Assembly (NCBI GenBank): GCA_030762175.1
Contig: CM060831.1
Location: forward strand, 35,734,501-35,798,500
DNA from: Metallyticus violacea
Lineage: Eukaryota; Arthropoda; Insecta; Mantodea; Metallyticidae
Length of the DNA stretch: 64,000 nucleotides
Direction: 5' to 3'
In this document: positions 35,544 to 46,710 of the stretch, one piece after another
Layout: the number at the start of each line of letters is the position of its first letter
Position numbering within the stretch: the stretch's first letter is position 1
The notes under the pieces: model-generated
The model's database searches: none
Told to the model about the DNA's origin: nothing
Seen by the model: the letters and a program-made list of their open reading frames with translations, nothing else
Translations under genes and position numbers: made by a program

Positions 35544-35828
35544 CCGCCACGGGTGGCCGAGGTCGTTAAGGCGTGGACTCGTGAGCAGGATGCCTGGGGT
35601 TCGAATCCCGCCAGAACCGTCCTCCCTGACTGAGGTTTTTTCCAGGTTTTCCTCAGTCTTCATAACTGGCAAATGCCGGGGTACCCTAAACTTAGGCCTG
35701 GAACGTTTCCTTCCTTAAAACATATAATTTCCCAATTTATCATATCATTTCATTTCATGTATCATCAGTGTTCATCGCCTGTGGTGCCTCAGTAGTAAAA
35801 ACGGGCGTTAAACAACATTAAAAAAAAA
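35544..35828 (+). repeat. tRNA-derived SINE, family A, full length (best reference copy)
   Basis: The most complete copy here. Head CCGCCACGGGTGGCCGAGGT, CGTTAAGGCGTGGACTCGTG, B box GGGTTCGAATCCCGCC; then CCTCCCTGACTGAGGTTTTT, TCCAGGTTTTCCTCAGTC, AACTGGCAAATGCCGGGG, CTAAACTTAGGCCTGGAACG, TTTCCCAATTTATCATATCA, TCATCAGTGTTCATCGCCTG, TGGTGCCTCAGTAGTAAAAA, CGGGCGTTAAAC and a short A-tail. The A-box sequence TGGCCGAGG with TTAAGGC is typical of class II (Ser/Leu-type) tRNAs; no true tRNA gene is implied. Confidence 0.97.
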
Positions 35829-38418
35829 GGTTAAATCTGGGGGTGTACACATACCGAGGTCTGCCAGTAGACATGGAACACCAAGCGGTATAAATGTACC
35901 CCAGCTTAAAATCTGTGTAGGTTACAAGTATATACTCAATATAATCCAGGAAACTTAATATCTTAATACAGCACTTATATTGTTAATAATATTACTTAAC
36001 AAGGGAAAACAATGTTACTGGAATCTGGTCCCTGGCCGGTTTACTCTTAACAATTATTACACCTTTTACATTTTAGTGCCTGAATGTTCATGACACACAC
36101 ATTCTTGACATTTTTCACTTCCACTTCCTTCTCCAATATTTTCATTACCTCACCTAATACTAAATTATAATTTTTTTTCCTCTTTCCTTTTTAACAACTT
36201 TTCGATTAAACTGACAGCTTGCAAATATAAACCAAATAATGAATAAATCGCGATCTGTAGTCCAACAGTGCATTATATTTAATTTAAAACCTCCTTGCAC
36301 AATGAAACTTCTAAATGTGTAACTTTTATCAATAGCATAATTTAAGTGCTATGACTAAATGGACATAATAATTATTTTCAATATTATATCATACGGTTTG
36401 CAAGGGATGCATTAACAACGTCAAGAGCTTACAATGCCGTATTTGAACTACAACGATTACAGAGTTTGGGATACACTTGGTATGCGGAAAATTTGGAAAA
36501 GTATGATTAGGAATACGAGGGAAAAAAAAAAAAAAAAAAAAAAAGGAATACAAATGACCTTCAATGATGCAAAACGAAACTTCTTAATAATCTATGCTCC
36601 CATTCGTTAACAAAACATGCCATATCATACTTCATTTTTAAATCTACTGACGTCGAAAATTCCAGTAAAAGAAAAATCTCTCAACCATAAATAAAAGCGA
36701 ACACTTTTTCGTGTTCGGTTCATTCAATTACTAAACACGACACACGATAAGCGTGTAGTTTTGTTTGTTCTGCTGGTATTTGACTGATGGAATGTGGGAG
36801 ATCAGTCTCTTGGAGAAGTCTTTGAAATGATTGTAAGGGTGATGATAACTGCTCCTTGTTTTTTCAGGAATTTTTGGGCGCCCTGAGAAGGCTCCCTCGC
36901 TTTTTAAGCAAATTCTGACACTTAGATGGTTCACATCTTTAACCAAAATCAGTCTAAAATCTTTCAGCCATAAATTAAATGAGCCTGTTTGCTAGTATTT
37001 ACGAACGAAATAAGCGCTGTGCTGTGTATATTGTTAAATCATGCAACAATTGCATAACAACTGCCAAGATGCAATGACGCGGAACATATCTATAAACCAA
37101 TGAAGGTTACAGGACAATTTCCTTATATTGCATAATTTAAATAGCACACGTTTTTATAAACAGTAGTGTGGGACCTGAGTGAAAGAATCACTCGTATATT
37201 GTACGAGATAATTAAAGGAATAAATGTATCACTGGCTTACTCTGTTAGAAACTTTGCAGCATTGTAGATCTCACATAAAACAAAATATTGTTTCTTTTTC
37301 GCATTTTGTGGAATAGACTCAATATGTGCATATTGTTAACTACACAGCTTACCACTAATTATCAGGCAGCGCTTAGGAGGGTATGACACGGAACGTCACT
37401 AACAGTGCTCTGAGATGTTTGTGTCCGAAACATTCGGTGTTGCGTGTGTAATAAATGCTTGCATACACTGATGTTTAAAGTATCCCATTTCCACTTCCTG
37501 TTAATTACAATAACAATAATGCAAGAGTTTCTACATCACATTAAACAGCTTTTTGGATTTTTTTAAAAGACTCGTTTATCCCAAGTTTCTTAATTTCAGT
37601 ATGGATGCTACAAAGTAGAACTTTCAGGGTGTGATAACAGTAGCATGTACATTGACTGCAAACTACAGGAAAAAGTTGCGTTATACGTTTTTATTATCCG
37701 ACACAATGCTAGTGACCTACAGAAAAGATCCAAGTTGCACGTACAGCTTCACTCGGTACATTGGAAATCCCCCACCCAAGGGCAGGTTTTTAAAGCAAAC
37801 TTGAGGGAAGTAGCATGTTGTACTTGGTAATGTAGGAAGGTTTTATGGGCCACCGCAATCTCTCTGAGTGCTGCAAGATTGTGGATGAAGTTTCGAGTGT
37901 GTTACAGCGGGTCCGGGTAATATCCCCAGAGTTTTCGCGGTGTGCTACGTCGATGTCGGACGCTCCGGCAGGAAAGGACATTATTTTGTATACAGTTGCT
38001 TTTCGTAACGCTGCTAAGACACGGTCTATATGCTACAAGCCGTAGCCAATGTATAAAGATCCGTAAAGATAAAAAAGTATTACACAGGACGCCTCGCAAC
38101 ACCTTCTTCATTAAGCATAGTGGTTACCATCATATGCCCCTAGCTATCGCTGGTGTAATTTATTATTAATTGGAGCCTATTACAAGCTGCTCCAAAAGTT
38201 CCTGAACACAAGTTCAAATTTAATTCTAAAGTTGCCGCTTTAAAAATGGAAATGCGTAAATGTTTCACCACAATTCCTCCAACATCCCCAAAAAATCTCG
38301 TGGACAGCAATAGTAGCTGTAGTGTAAACTAAATATTAGTCAAAGGAGGGTCGAAGCCAGTATAATGAAGTAACTCTATATTTCAGAAGCATGCTAAAAC
38401 ATGAACAAGTTCTATAAC

Positions 38419-38420
<2 letters not shown>
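35829..38420. other. No gene recognised; poly(A) run inside
   Basis: AT-rich with an A-run of about 23 at 36522-36544. A mildly GC-richer segment at 37640-38110 has overlapping 60-75 codon frames on both strands without known domains. Confidence 0.45.
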
Positions 38421-38463
<43 letters not shown>

Positions 38464-38976
38464 TAGACAGTTCTTCCTGTTGTTCGGTTTAGCTCGGATT
38501 GGATTGGCAGGGACCAGAAAGGAATTTAAGTCGTGTTCAAGGGCTAGCATTTATACCCAAGTCCCCATTCAGGCACCCCCAGGAGAGAGAGATTAGTGAG
38601 GGATAAACTCGGCACCCAGCGGGATCTAAGGGTAGTAATATAGGACATAGATAGAGTCCTTAACATTGTTTCCAGAAAGAGCACTCCAAGGATTTCAGCC
38701 CCTCAGAAGGGTCGCATTCACATCAGACGCAATGCCATAAAGCTTTCCAGAGCGCAAGCCACACCGCACACAGCACCTTGCCTAGCACTTTCGACTCTGC
38801 AACTGAACCAACGAAATGAATGCTTGAAATGGGTGAACGGAAAGATCCTTGGCAGGATTTGGCTATGTAATCAGCAAAAACCAAGAAATACCCACAGGCG
38901 GCTCTAAGGGACTTGAGCCCGGGACTTCCCGAATGCCAGTCTAAATCTTTATCACCTGAGACACTCTGCTGGGTAT
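38421..38976 (-). repeat. Long tRNA-derived SINE, family D, with ATT-repeat tail
   Basis: On the minus strand it starts CCCAGCAGAGTGTCTCAGGT (A-box region), continues GATAAAGATTTAGACTGG, and has a good B box (GGGCTCAAGTCCC) followed by TTAGAGCCGCC. The body of about 430 bases includes TTCGTTGGTTCAGTTGCAGA, GTGCTAGGCAAGGTGCTGTG, GCGACCCTTCTGAGGGG, ATCCCGCTGGGTGCCGAG and GGTGCCTGAATGGGGACTTG. It ends in about 14 TAA/AAT units (the TTA tract at 38421-38464). At over 500 bases it is long for a simple SINE. A diverged relative is at 3386-3830. Confidence 0.8.
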
Positions 38977-41520
38977 TTAGTCAACTTTCTTTATTCTTTT
39001 TTCTCATCGTTTTTCTCCTATGCCCAATGAACAGTTTTGTTAGATTTTATGACCTGTAGGCTTCTTATCGTCCCTACCTAATTTAAAACTTCGAGCTTAA
39101 TGTTGCAAAATGTGTTTATTGGTTCTAGATATATTTCTTTCGCATTTCAATAGTATTTAAAGCCCTTAAATACTACTCTTGAACCAAAGGCGGTGGGCAC
39201 TAATTATACATGAAATGAAATTATTAAGCTGGGATAAAAAATTGGTAATTTTCTAGAATTAAGTTTTGCTGTTGATAATAACACAGGTTAACCTGGAAAA
39301 ATCTGTCATTCACGGAGGAGAGTACAATGGGATTTTAACCACACATCTTTATTCATCCTCCGTGCCTTAGCGAATTCGGTTATGTTGTCAGCAGGTTGCT
39401 CTCTATTGCATATTAGTCTTAGTTCAAGTGTGATAATTATAATACTTGATACAATTCCATCGATCTAGAACGCAATGTGATCCTTTGCTACTTTGACTTG
39501 CGGGTATACCCGGCTTCCAGTGTATGTTCTGACCGCTTGTTGACTGTTTGCTTTTCGGCCAAGGCCGGCTTCCCTCTCCACTCATCGCCGCTACCTGCCT
39601 GACTGACCTTGAACTTTCGAGCAGTTCGCTAAGATGACAAGACAGCTCAAGTAACGTAATTTTGTGTTTAAATTTAAATGAGTACGAATTACTTCTCACG
39701 TTCGAAACGAATTTATTCGGACATGCCTTGGGCAACTGCCTTTTTCCAGAATTGCATATGACGATCTTAGGAATAAATTTGATATTACTGCTTCAGCACA
39801 AAACAAGAAACACACGCAAAGACTTAACAAAAGACAAATTAGACAAAATTGGCGCAACTCTTGAACGTTTCGCCAGCAAAATCACTACTAAAATTAGCGC
39901 AATTTGGGGTTTCGGTGTCTTCTGCATATACAGCAACAAAATTGAAAGAACTCAAACCTTACAAGGGTATATTTTTTACGACAAGGCCATCCTTTAGCAG
40001 GTATGTATGAGTGGTTCTGAAGAATAATCCTATATTTCAGAAAAGGCCAACAAAATGGTTATATGAACACACAATACTCGTTAATGGTATTCTAAAAATA
40101 CAAATTGTAGACAAGAAAGACTTTTTTATCATATGAAAATTAAATATTTTGTGTGCTATAAGCGCAAGACGCATAATGTGTGGGCGGTTGTGGCACGTCC
40201 AGCTGCCGAGACACAAAACCCCGTGTGGGCAGTTAGGACATATTCTGGAATCCCTATAGTGTAAATGGGATTTGACTCGGAGCAGACACTCCAGTCTTTC
40301 CATGTTCCCAGTTCACGTGGTGGTAGCTTGACGATGTACAAGAGCACTTCTCTCAACATGTCTAGTATCTCTTCGATGCTCTTCTCCGGCGAGGAGGATC
40401 AAAGAGTAGGTCCAATCTATTGTCCTGCTCTTTCATCTTGTTTATCCTTACTGCATTCTCTTTACCTCGAGATATCTCAGTGATTCTGTTACCGCTTAGA
40501 GATAAAATCAGAAGAGAACGTTATAGTAAGGACTTGTATCAAGCCGAACAGATGCAACAGTCGATGGTGTGTGCTGCTATGCCCTGTAATGAAGCTGATA
40601 GATGACATTCGGAACATTTGCAGTAATACCCGAGTTCAACACTCAAAGTTGACGGAGTAAGCCAAAAGAATTCTGCATAATGAAAAGAAGAATTCCCTTT
40701 ATAACGATCTTCAAACTATTCAAGAAATGTTAAACAATACATTTAATTTTGAAACACTTCAAGAATTCAATACAAAACTCTCCAGAGCATATATTCATAT
40801 TAAAACTAATTTACGTCAGGTAATTTTACGTTTTACCCAAGTTGAAAAAAAGAAACTCCCCATTAATTAGACACCTGGGCACTAAATACTTTGATTATTT
40901 GGGTAAATATATGTGTAATTTGCACTTGCCTAACAAATTTAGCAGATAACTTCGGCGAGGAGTTGAAAAGATTACCAGAACAAAACCAAATAGCGATGAC
41001 GTTCGCTAAAAGAAACTAAAGCTTCAAAACGTAATTAACACTGATGCATCTGACTAACTCACCTTTCTCTGGCAGGACAGTAGGCTTAGGAGGAAGGATG
41101 ATGTCATAATCCTTAACGATCAATACATACAGCAATGAGAAATAGCCAATAAAAGAAAAGAGGCCTGTAAAGCTTACCATGAATAATCGCACTAGAGACA
41201 TAAGAAAGAATAGAAGAGAAACAGGAAATTGGATGATCAATTTATTACGGCACAAACGTTAGATAGTTTAGACGTTATAGATGTTGCCCAGGGTTATTAG
41301 GAGAAGATGGGTCTACGTCGCACAGAATTACTGATGTTGATGTCAATATTACCCTTTATTGTATTTTGTTTATTTATTCGTTCTTTTATTAATTTCTACA
41401 GTAAGTATGTTGGCTATTTTTAATCCTAGGAAAAATTTACTATGTGAAAAGCAATCGAAATATAAATTATGTTTTTTATTTTATTTTATTTTATTTTTTT
41501 CATTTTGTTTTCAATTGAAT
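38977..41520. other. No gene recognised
   Basis: The longest frames (111 codons plus at 39662-39997; 103 codons minus at 39424-39735) have no recognised domain. Around 40150-40450 open frames run on both strands with a cysteine-rich minus-strand read (PNCPHGVLCLG); a decayed retrotransposon cannot be excluded. A (TTTTA)n tract lies near 41471-41500. Confidence 0.4.
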
Positions 41521-41735
41521 AGTGTTTAACGTTCGTTTTTACTGCTGAGGGCATCACAGGTAGTGGATACTGGTGATACATGAGATGAAATGATATATTG
41601 GGAAAGGATTTATTTTTAAGGTAGGAAACATTCCAGATAAGTTTAGGGTACCTAGCCGGCATTTGCCATTTATGAGGACTGAGGAAAACCTAGAAAAAAA
41701 CTCAAGTCAGGAAGGACGGCTCTGATGGGAATCAA
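41521..41735 (-). repeat. tRNA-derived SINE, family A (5'-truncated)
   Basis: From its 3' end: GTTTAACGTTCGTTTTTACT, GGGAAAGGATTTATTTTTAA, TAAGTTTAGGGTACC, GCATTTGCCATTTATGAGGA and CTGAGGAAAACC. It breaks off in a ruined B box (TGGGAATCAAAA), so the whole A-box end of the head is absent. No target-site duplication was found. Confidence 0.9.
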
Positions 41736-41782
41736 AATTATAGATTATGATGTAGCTATGTTTGAATTGTCTTTTAAAGATC

Positions 41783-41844
41783 AAAGGTGACCTTAAAATT
41801 TTCCAAGATATGCAAAGGTGACCTTCAAATTTTCCAAGATATGC
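41783..41844. repeat. 31 bp tandem duplication
   Basis: AAAGGTGACCTTAAAATTTT followed by CCAAGATATGC is repeated immediately with one A-to-C difference. Confidence 0.95.
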
Positions 41845-42838
41845 AAATTCAGGAGGGAGAAGTTTGCGCTTGTGGCCGGACAGCATGTGCAAGCTCAAGG
41901 CTTACAGTATCGTGATGGTCAGTCGAACATCTTAGATTTGATCTCTGGCAGTGATATTGAAATATTCCTATCTGACTTTTATTTCCATTTTAAAGCCAAA
42001 ATGTAGTGCTCTTTTCTACTTAGGTATTACTTTAGTTTCGTATCAAATCCCAAACTTGCCGTCATTTCTCCCACTGGCAGTGATTTAAATTTCACAGTTG
42101 TTCGATGTTTGTTTTTAAAATATGCACTTATTTCTGTTTTTTATAATATTATTCTCTATATTTAAAGTGTTCTTCTATTTTTGCAATACTATGATACGTT
42201 GCGGGTTTTCTAAAGTGCAGATATTTAAAATAATTATTTTATATAAAAGTACACATTAGACTTGTGTTGAAAATAACTAATCATTAGAATAATTGACAAC
42301 AAATTGAAATAAAACATAAATAATCTTTGGCCCAGTTCCAAGTACAAATTAAAAGAATAAACAAATATTTTGAATTTACTTAGTGATAAAATTAGCATTA
42401 ACACTTTTAACAAGTAATATATATTATGAAATAATTCACTCACCTATAGAGAATGGAATTAAAATTTGGGGTGGAACAAACATTATAAACTTAAATAGCA
42501 TACTGATAATACAAAAAAAAAAAAAAAAAAAAAAAAGCTTACGGAGTATATATAATTTAAAAAGTAAAATATTGCCAGTCAGTAAAAGAAGTGTTTAAAA
42601 ACTAGCATATTTAACAGTAATTTTACTTTATTATTTAAGTCATATTGTTAATTAAAAAGAATAAAATTAAAGGTACATTAAACAGAGGGCATTATTCATA
42701 TTACACTATATTATCATAGAGTAACCACAACAAAAGCTGTAGCAGAACAATATTCTTATATCAGAGGAACTTTAATATTAAATAAATAACCAGAATCAAG
42801 GTAACTGTTGGTAAAATGGTGTTGAAGAAAAAATGTAA
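41845..42838. other. No gene recognised; poly(A) run inside
   Basis: AT-rich; an A-run of about 24 at 42513-42536 has no identifiable retroposed body upstream. Confidence 0.5.
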
Positions 42839-43100
42839 CAGTGTTTAACGCCCGTTTTTCCTACTGAGACACCTTGGCGGGGGTCACTGATTATACATGA
42901 GATGAAATGATAAACTGGGAAAGGATTTTTTTAAAGGAAGGAAGCGCTCCAAGTTTAAGTTTAGGGTAAATTGCCATTTAAGAGGACTGAGGAAAACCTG
43001 GGAAGAACCTCAGCCAGGAATGACGGTTCTGGTGGGTATCGAACCCTAAACCTCCCGCTCACGAATCCGCGCCTTAACGAACTCGGCCACCCGTGGCAGT
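42839..43100 (-). repeat. tRNA-derived SINE, family A, with target-site duplication
   Basis: Minus strand: CTGCCACGGGTGGCCGAGT, TTAAGGCGCGGATTCGTGAG, GGGAGGTTTAGGGTTCGATA, CAGAACCGTCATTCCTGG, TCCTCTTAAATGGCAATTTA, TCATCTCATGTATAATCAG, and 3' end AACGGGCGTTAAACAC. Part of the AATGCCGGGGAGGTACC block is lost. The direct repeat TGTTGAAGAAA flanks it (42821-42831 and 43100-43110). Confidence 0.95.
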
Positions 43101-43274
43101 GTTGAAGAAATATCTGTTGAGAAAATACTTGTACAGGATTGATGAATTATAGCGTTTTATAATATAGCATGAATGTAAATATATACATCTATATTAAACA
43201 TGTAAACGGTGTACTGAAGGAACTATTAGAAATATAATATGACAAAAAGTGCAACATATGCTTATGCGCAAATA

Positions 43275-43275
43275 A

Positions 43276-43350
<75 letters not shown>
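43275..43350. repeat. (TTA)n microsatellite
   Basis: About 25 uninterrupted units, the longest trinucleotide tract in the window; no SINE body adjoins it. Confidence 0.95.
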
Positions 43351-43351
<1 letters not shown>

Positions 43352-45630
43352 GAGCATGCATTTCTGTAAACTTTAGTCGGGGGTGTAAGTATATGAGTAT
43401 GTAATAAATCGTATAAGGGAATAAATATTGTAATTAGTTCTGGACCATGTCAGGAATTTGTAAGGCTAAACCTGTTGACAGCAAATACACATTTTATATA
43501 TTTTACTTATGATAATGATTATGCAGAACATTTGGAAACAATATGAACATAAGTGAGGATATTTTTTGAACTGAATTGTAATGCAGATGGGGGAAAAAAT
43601 CAAACTAAACTTAAGCAAGATTTTTTTTTTTTGGGGGGGGGTCAAGCCTTTAGATGCGAGCCTAGCAATTGCATTATCAGAATAGTGAGACGTGTGAAAC
43701 AATCAGGCAAAGGTGATCATTTCACTACTAAATAGTAAGCAACATTATTCACGTTATCTACCCAGTGTCTAATGCCGATTTTAAGTACGACATCCAATTG
43801 GCTAAAAGCATCATCCTGTAGCAACTCCATGTGGAAATTTTCCTGCAAACTGGCCACTCCATTGTTCAATGGAGCAATTTGTACCAAGAGTCGAGAGCCT
43901 CAAACACCCCCTGAATGAATTGCAAGGAGTTCAAGAGCGTGCTCTGGCACCCTCATCAAGCTTCTTTGTGTCCCTCTAACCCTCCCTTATTTCCTTAGCA
44001 ATGTGTATCAACTCCCCACCCCGTTACACTGGTTCTTGTCTTCCTCCCTTCTCAACGAGAAACACTCTCGGACCAAAGAAGAATAATTTATAACAGCTCT
44101 CAGCTGATCAATAGAGAAACAATGTGGTACTCGCTTTTGACTTGTTCCCTCCTTTCAGGCATCCCCTGGATTTTAAACGTTCAGCTAACGTTAAAGGCTG
44201 TGCAAAACTCGTTTACTTCAAAGTGCGTGAATTATAAAATACGTAAAAAAAATGTTCACAAATTAAAATGTTTATTGTATTTGTATTTATATAAAGGGCC
44301 ATATTATAAATAAATATAAATTGATACGGGGAGAAGTAAAGAGGTCTAATTCGCAATGTTCTGCTTTACAGAAAATTAACTGCAATAAATGCACCAAATT
44401 GAAAAATTTCAGGAACACCATGACCCATTTTTACTGAGTACTTTTTTCTTTCTCTTTCTCTCTCTTTATGATACTGCCCTGCGACCTTGAGATCTATTTT
44501 ACCAGATGAAAGATGATAGATATAATTTGACCGAATTAGGGGGACTTTGTAGTCACATTTTCCCAAGCATTCATCTGGAGAACTGAGGAAAAATTCCTGC
44601 AAAGCCCTCAGTCAGGAAACTAACCTAAGTGCGACCCACCGCGTTGGAAGCACCGACGATACTGCTAGACTTAAGTAGCGGTCAGTATTTCTCTTTACAT
44701 ATTAAATGTTCGGAATATAACTACAACATGTCGCGTTCTAAATAACTGCCCGTCGCCTAAAAACAAAATAATTTAATTTAAAGATCCCTCGCTTATTTCC
44801 TAAACAAATAACGCGATATTAGAGGATGCAATTAGAGTTAACTCTTCTTTAATTGGTCACATTCTTTTTCTAAATTAACAATAAGTACAAAAATGTAGTT
44901 TAAAACCAATTATTATTGTTATCACCCAAATTGTACTGATCATTTCATGATTAAGTTAGTTTATTGGTCCGATTTACATTTTTGAGGTAATAATAGCACC
45001 AATCCATAAATGGCCTTGCGGGGATCTGTGCACGACCGTTCATTACGACGTCTCAAGAGAGAAACAAGAAGTAGAAGATAGGCAGCTTAGTTTTACCATA
45101 TTAACCCTTCATGTCTTACCACGCATGCGCTAACGCCCCCCCTCCAGACATACATTTCTTAATATCAATTTTGACGACCCCTCTCAGGGCATATTGCAAT
45201 ATTATAGTTTACAATGTTATCAACACGAATAACTCCAAGGTACACGTGTCACAATATTTATGAATTGAAATATTTTTATACAGCATTTATCTTTAATTAA
45301 TCTTGCTTAAATTTACACCTCCTTCCCTCCAAGTATGTTAATTGCAGTCTTTAGCCACTTAGTGAATAATATTCATAAATAAGCTACACTGTATCATTTA
45401 ATCCATCTCCAGTCATAGGAATGCCAATATACGACCCTCGAACAGGTTAGGCGTGTAGGGGCGAAGTTGCTTAGTAGCCCCACGTTGGTGAACCAAATAT
45501 GGAGCTGTTGTAAAGGGGGGTGCTTTGGTATTTGATAACTTCCCCAAGCTGGTGATAAGTAATTTGAACAAAATCACGAGAAATTAGATACTAAGAGGGA
45601 ATGTTTTTTTTTAACTGTCAATTTATTGTT
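43351..45630. other. No gene recognised; one doubtful SINE fragment
   Basis: Near 44540-44650 the sequence CTGAGGAAAAATTCC followed by CCCTCAGTCAGGAAAC resembles the middle of family A on the minus strand, but the flanks do not match, so it may be another tRNA-derived repeat. A G-run lies at 43633-43640. No coding region is recognised. Confidence 0.4.
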
Positions 45631-45765
45631 CCCATGAACTTGTGACACTTCTCCCCAGAACGCCGGTATTGTAGCGGACTTCTGATGCCAGCATGCCCGC
45701 CCCAGTGGAGAAGATGGTAAAGGGGATTATTAAACCTATGTATACCTAAACGTTGTCGAGAAAAT
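45631..45765 (-). repeat. tRNA-derived SINE, family C (3' part only)
   Basis: Matches the 3' part of the copy at 8572-8945 in the same orientation: CATGAACTTGTGACACTTCT, TTGTAGCGGACTTCTGATGC, CCAGTGGAGAAGATGG, TTAAACCTATGTATACCTAA. The tRNA-like head is absent. Confidence 0.65.
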
Positions 45766-46225
45766 GATGATTGCATTTTAGATTTAACCTCCCCACCCCA
45801 GTCACCTCACTTTGAAATTTCAAATGACATCTTTTGGTACTTAAATTTGAAAGAGAACCCAATTGTTATCACGTAATTTTTATTGTTGCTTGGCAACGTT
45901 TGCGGATGTTTGAATTTCAACAGAATAATACTACAAAAGATATTTGATGTAATAGCTGCGTTTCGCTAATAACTGGATATAAAAATGGTATATACCTTAT
46001 TAGAAAGAGCAAAATGTAAGTGCATTTGTTAGTCTCCGAAATAGTAATTAATGTAATATTACCTAAAATAGTTTTTTCACTATACTGCTAATAGTTATAT
46101 TTCTTAAAATATTTTTTTTTCAAAGTCAATCAACAGTCCACGTTGCCAGGCAATGACAGAACCGACACGAATTGCTTGTAAACTCTTGAGCTGGAGGTCC
46201 GGGGGTTCGATTGTCTTTCGTGACT

Positions 46226-46228
<3 letters not shown>

Positions 46229-46272
<44 letters not shown>
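46229..46272. repeat. Poly(T) run of about 44
   Basis: An expanded version of the T-run that follows CTGAG in family A. It marks the insertion point of the younger SINE. Confidence 0.9.
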
Positions 46273-46273
<1 letters not shown>

Positions 46274-46275
<2 letters not shown>

Positions 46276-46554
46276 GCCACGGGTGGCCGAGGTCGTTAAA
46301 CCGCGGACTCGTGAGCGGGAAGTCTGGGGTTCGAATCCCGCCAGGACCGTCCTCCCAAACTGAGGTTTTTTCCAGGTTTTCCTCAGTCCTCATATATGGC
46401 AAATGCCGGGGAGGTACCCTAAACTTAGGCCTGGAACGTTTCCTTCCTTAAAAATAAATCCTTTCCCAATATATCATTTCGTCTCATGTATCATCAATGT
46501 CCATCGCAAAAACGGGCGTTAAACACTATTCATTCATTTATTCATTCATTCATT
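46274..46554 (+). repeat. tRNA-derived SINE, family A, full length, inserted in an older copy
   Basis: Head CCGCCACGGGTGGCCGAGGT, CGCGGACTCGTGAGCGGGA, B box GGGTTCGAATCCCGCC, then AGGACCGTCCTCCCAAACTG, CTCATATATGGCAAATGCCG, CTAAACTTAGGCCTGGAACG, AATATATCATTTCGTCTCAT, AACGGGCGTTAAACAC and a CATT repeat tail. The segment around GCCTGTGGTGCCTCAGTAGT is deleted. It closely resembles the copy at 35544 and looks comparatively young. Confidence 0.95.
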
Positions 46555-46710
46555 ACAGATTTTTTTCAGTCCTCATGAATTACAATGCTAGGCCTGGAAC
46601 GCTTCCTTGCTTAATAAAAAGAACCTCCCAATTTACCTTTTCATCTCATGTGTTAACAAGTGTCTACCGCTTGTAGTGTCTCAGCGGTAAAAATGAGTAT
46701 TCCATCAAAA

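Larger units (their letters stand above)
46162..46710 (+). repeat. Old SINE-A copy split by a younger SINE-A
   Basis: The left piece (46162-46228) carries a decayed head: ACTCTTGAGCTGGAGGTC, GGGGGTTCGATTG, CGTGACTGAG. The right piece (46555-46710) resumes exactly at the expected point: TTTTTTTCAGTCCTCATGAA, TAGGCCTGGAACGCTTCC, CCTTTTCATCTCATGTG, AGTGTCTCAGCGGTAAAAAT. Between them lie a long T-run and a complete younger SINE-A. The older copy is clearly more diverged. Confidence 0.85.

Noticed and set aside
35544..35620. tRNA gene (Ser/Leu-like head with A and B boxes)
   Set aside because: The same head recurs at many sites with the same non-tRNA body, and it does not close a proper cloverleaf acceptor stem; it is a SINE promoter, not a tRNA gene.
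40037..40483. Cysteine-containing minus-strand frames as a LINE C-terminus
   Set aside because: The cysteine spacing does not fit a clear zinc-knuckle pattern, and no reverse transcriptase or RNase H blocks adjoin it.
44540..44650. SINE-A fragment on the minus strand
   Set aside because: Only about 45 bases resemble family A, and the sequence on either side does not continue the alignment.
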